13,687 nt of DNA, taken from JAAZMI01 sp050942615. GTDB taxonomy: Bacteria > Bacillota > Dethiobacteria > DTU022 > UBA8154. The stretch is taken from NCBI GenBank assembly GCA_050942615.1, contig JBMNNQ010000036.1, positions 1 to 13,687 of the forward strand, given 5' to 3'. The translations under genes were made by a program, and so were the position numbers. The notes below the pieces were generated by a model. That model was not told the DNA's origin. It saw only the letters and a program-made list of their open reading frames with translations, and ran no database searches. Shown here one piece after another: positions 13,255 through 13,687 of the stretch (within the stretch, counting starts at the first letter, position 1; every line of letters starts with the position of its first letter).

Positions 13255-13310
13255 AAGGAATCGGCGCTTGCCAAGTTTATGGAATATATAGAATCGTTTT
13301 TATAGGTTTT

Positions 13311-13320
13311 TCCAATTGAA
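13311..13320. promoter_or_regulatory. Partial copy of the operator core overlapping the -35 element
   Basis: TCCAATTGAA shares CCAATTG with the palindrome at 13349-13364. The two centres are 41 bases apart, close to four helical turns. It could be a weaker second operator; the chance of a 7-base AT-rich match is not small. Confidence 0.3.
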
Positions 13321-13344
13321 AAAAAAGGGTGCTCGTGATATAAT
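13316..13344 (+). promoter_or_regulatory. Strong predicted SigA promoter of the toxin gene
   Basis: TTGAAA (13316-13321), a 17-base spacer and TATAAT (13339-13344), preceded by TG one base upstream (13336-13337), make a near-consensus extended -10 promoter. Transcription should start near 13351, inside the palindrome at 13349-13364 and about 35 bases before the GTG start of the toxin. Confidence 0.82.
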
Positions 13345-13348
13345 GGGG

Positions 13349-13364
13349 TTAACCAATTGGTTAA
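13349..13364. promoter_or_regulatory. Perfect 16-bp palindrome, likely operator of the toxin-antitoxin locus
   Basis: TTAACCAATTGGTTAA is a perfect inverted repeat covering the predicted transcription start. A dimeric repressor bound here would block the promoter. In HigBA-type loci the antitoxin, alone or with the toxin, represses its own promoter through such palindromes, so a downstream antitoxin is the expected ligand (inference). Confidence 0.7.
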
Positions 13365-13385
13365 GTTTGATGGTGGTAGCGTGAC

Positions 13386-13687
13386 GTGAAATTTAAATAC
13401 GAAAGTCGCCCTGTAGAAAAGTATTTTAGTGATTTTAAATTAATGAAAAAGAAAATGGGGAAAGATCTAACAAGAAATACAAAGAAACGATACAATGAAT
13501 TAAAGGCTGCTGCCAATTTCAGTATCTATTTAAGCACAGGGCTTGGCAGGCCTCATCCTTTGAGTGGTAATTTAAAGGGATACTACGGACTTGGCATTTC
13601 AGATAATGTTAGACTAGTTGTCAGACCTGATGTAGAAAGCTTAGATTCCGCTTCTTTAAAAAAGTGTGATACAGTTATTATAAGGGG
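13386..13687 (+). CDS. HigB-like toxin of the RelE/ParE superfamily, cut by the right edge
   Basis: About 100 residues are visible before the window ends. The features are VEKYFSDFKLMKKKMGKDLT near the N-terminus, KKRYNELKAA, YLSTGLGRPHPLSGNLKGYYG and ISDNVRLVVRP, then SLKKCDTVIIRG at the edge. This is the pattern of small RelE-fold proteins often labelled 'killer suppression protein HigA' in databases but which correspond to the toxin; they are ribosome-dependent mRNA-interferase relatives. Only a C-terminal segment of roughly 10-20 residues should be missing. The GTG start has a modest site, GGTGG (13372-13376), 9 bases upstream. Base use is more AT-rich than to the left, and arginine codons shift from CGC/CGG/CGT to AGA/AGG, suggesting acquisition by transfer. 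An XRE-type antitoxin gene is expected just downstream, outside the window. Functional assignment is from remembered family patterns, not a search. Confidence 0.82.
   Translation, partial: MKFKYESRPVEKYFSDFKLMKKKMGKDLTRNTKKRYNELKAAANFSIYLSTGLGRPHPLSGNLKGYYGLGISDNVRLVVRPDVESLDSASLKKCDTVIIR

Noticed and set aside
1..13687. CRISPR arrays, tRNA or rRNA genes, insertion sequences, prophage genes
   Set aside because: I saw no regularly spaced repeats, no cloverleaf or rRNA sequence, and no transposase or integrase; apart from the right-edge toxin locus the content is ordinary housekeeping.

Overview
The window reads as a housekeeping stretch of a low-to-mid GC, endospore-forming Firmicute, most likely an anaerobic clostridial lineage (Peptococcaceae/Desulfotomaculum-like). 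The reasons are strong GGAGG-type Shine-Dalgarno sites, heavy use of TTG and GTG starts, the rsgA-rpe and polA-mutM-ytaF-coaE gene orders known from Bacillus and Clostridia, and ytaF, a sporulation membrane gene. Nearly all genes lie on the + strand. The lineage assignment is inference from gene order and style.

Layout. Positions 1-1581 hold the end of a cell-wall/translation cluster: rsgA (ribosome-assembly GTPase, open at the left edge) and rpe (pentose phosphate epimerase). Positions 1618-5275 hold a complete riboflavin operon, ribD-ribE-ribBA-ribH, which carries every dedicated enzyme from GTP and ribulose 5-phosphate to riboflavin except the phosphatase step. It has its own extended -10 promoter, no recognisable FMN riboswitch, and an intrinsic terminator at its end. 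Positions 5385-12239 hold a DNA repair/housekeeping run: polA (proofreading residues lost), mutM, ytaF, coaE, a membrane-anchored lytic transglycosylase and an isocitrate dehydrogenase, closed by a strong terminator. Then come an EamA-type transporter (12379-13254) behind a structured leader and, at the right edge, the start of a toxin-antitoxin locus: a HigB-like RelE/ParE toxin cut off by the window, with a near-consensus promoter and a perfect 16-bp palindrome at the predicted transcription start.

How it works together. RibBA makes both four-carbon and purine-derived precursors, RibD deaminates and reduces the pyrimidine, RibH condenses it to lumazine and RibE dismutates that to riboflavin. 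PolA and MutM are complementary parts of base-excision repair (glycosylase/lyase, then gap filling). CoaE finishes coenzyme A synthesis. The right-edge toxin gene differs in base and codon use from everything to its left and marks the start of an accessory segment.

I did not find a novel multi-gene system. The best leads are regulatory: the palindromic operator and its partial copy at the toxin promoter, the double-hairpin region before the transporter, the absence of an FMN riboswitch before the rib operon, and the long ribD/ribE overlap. Most ORFs on the minus strand are shadows of the genes described here.
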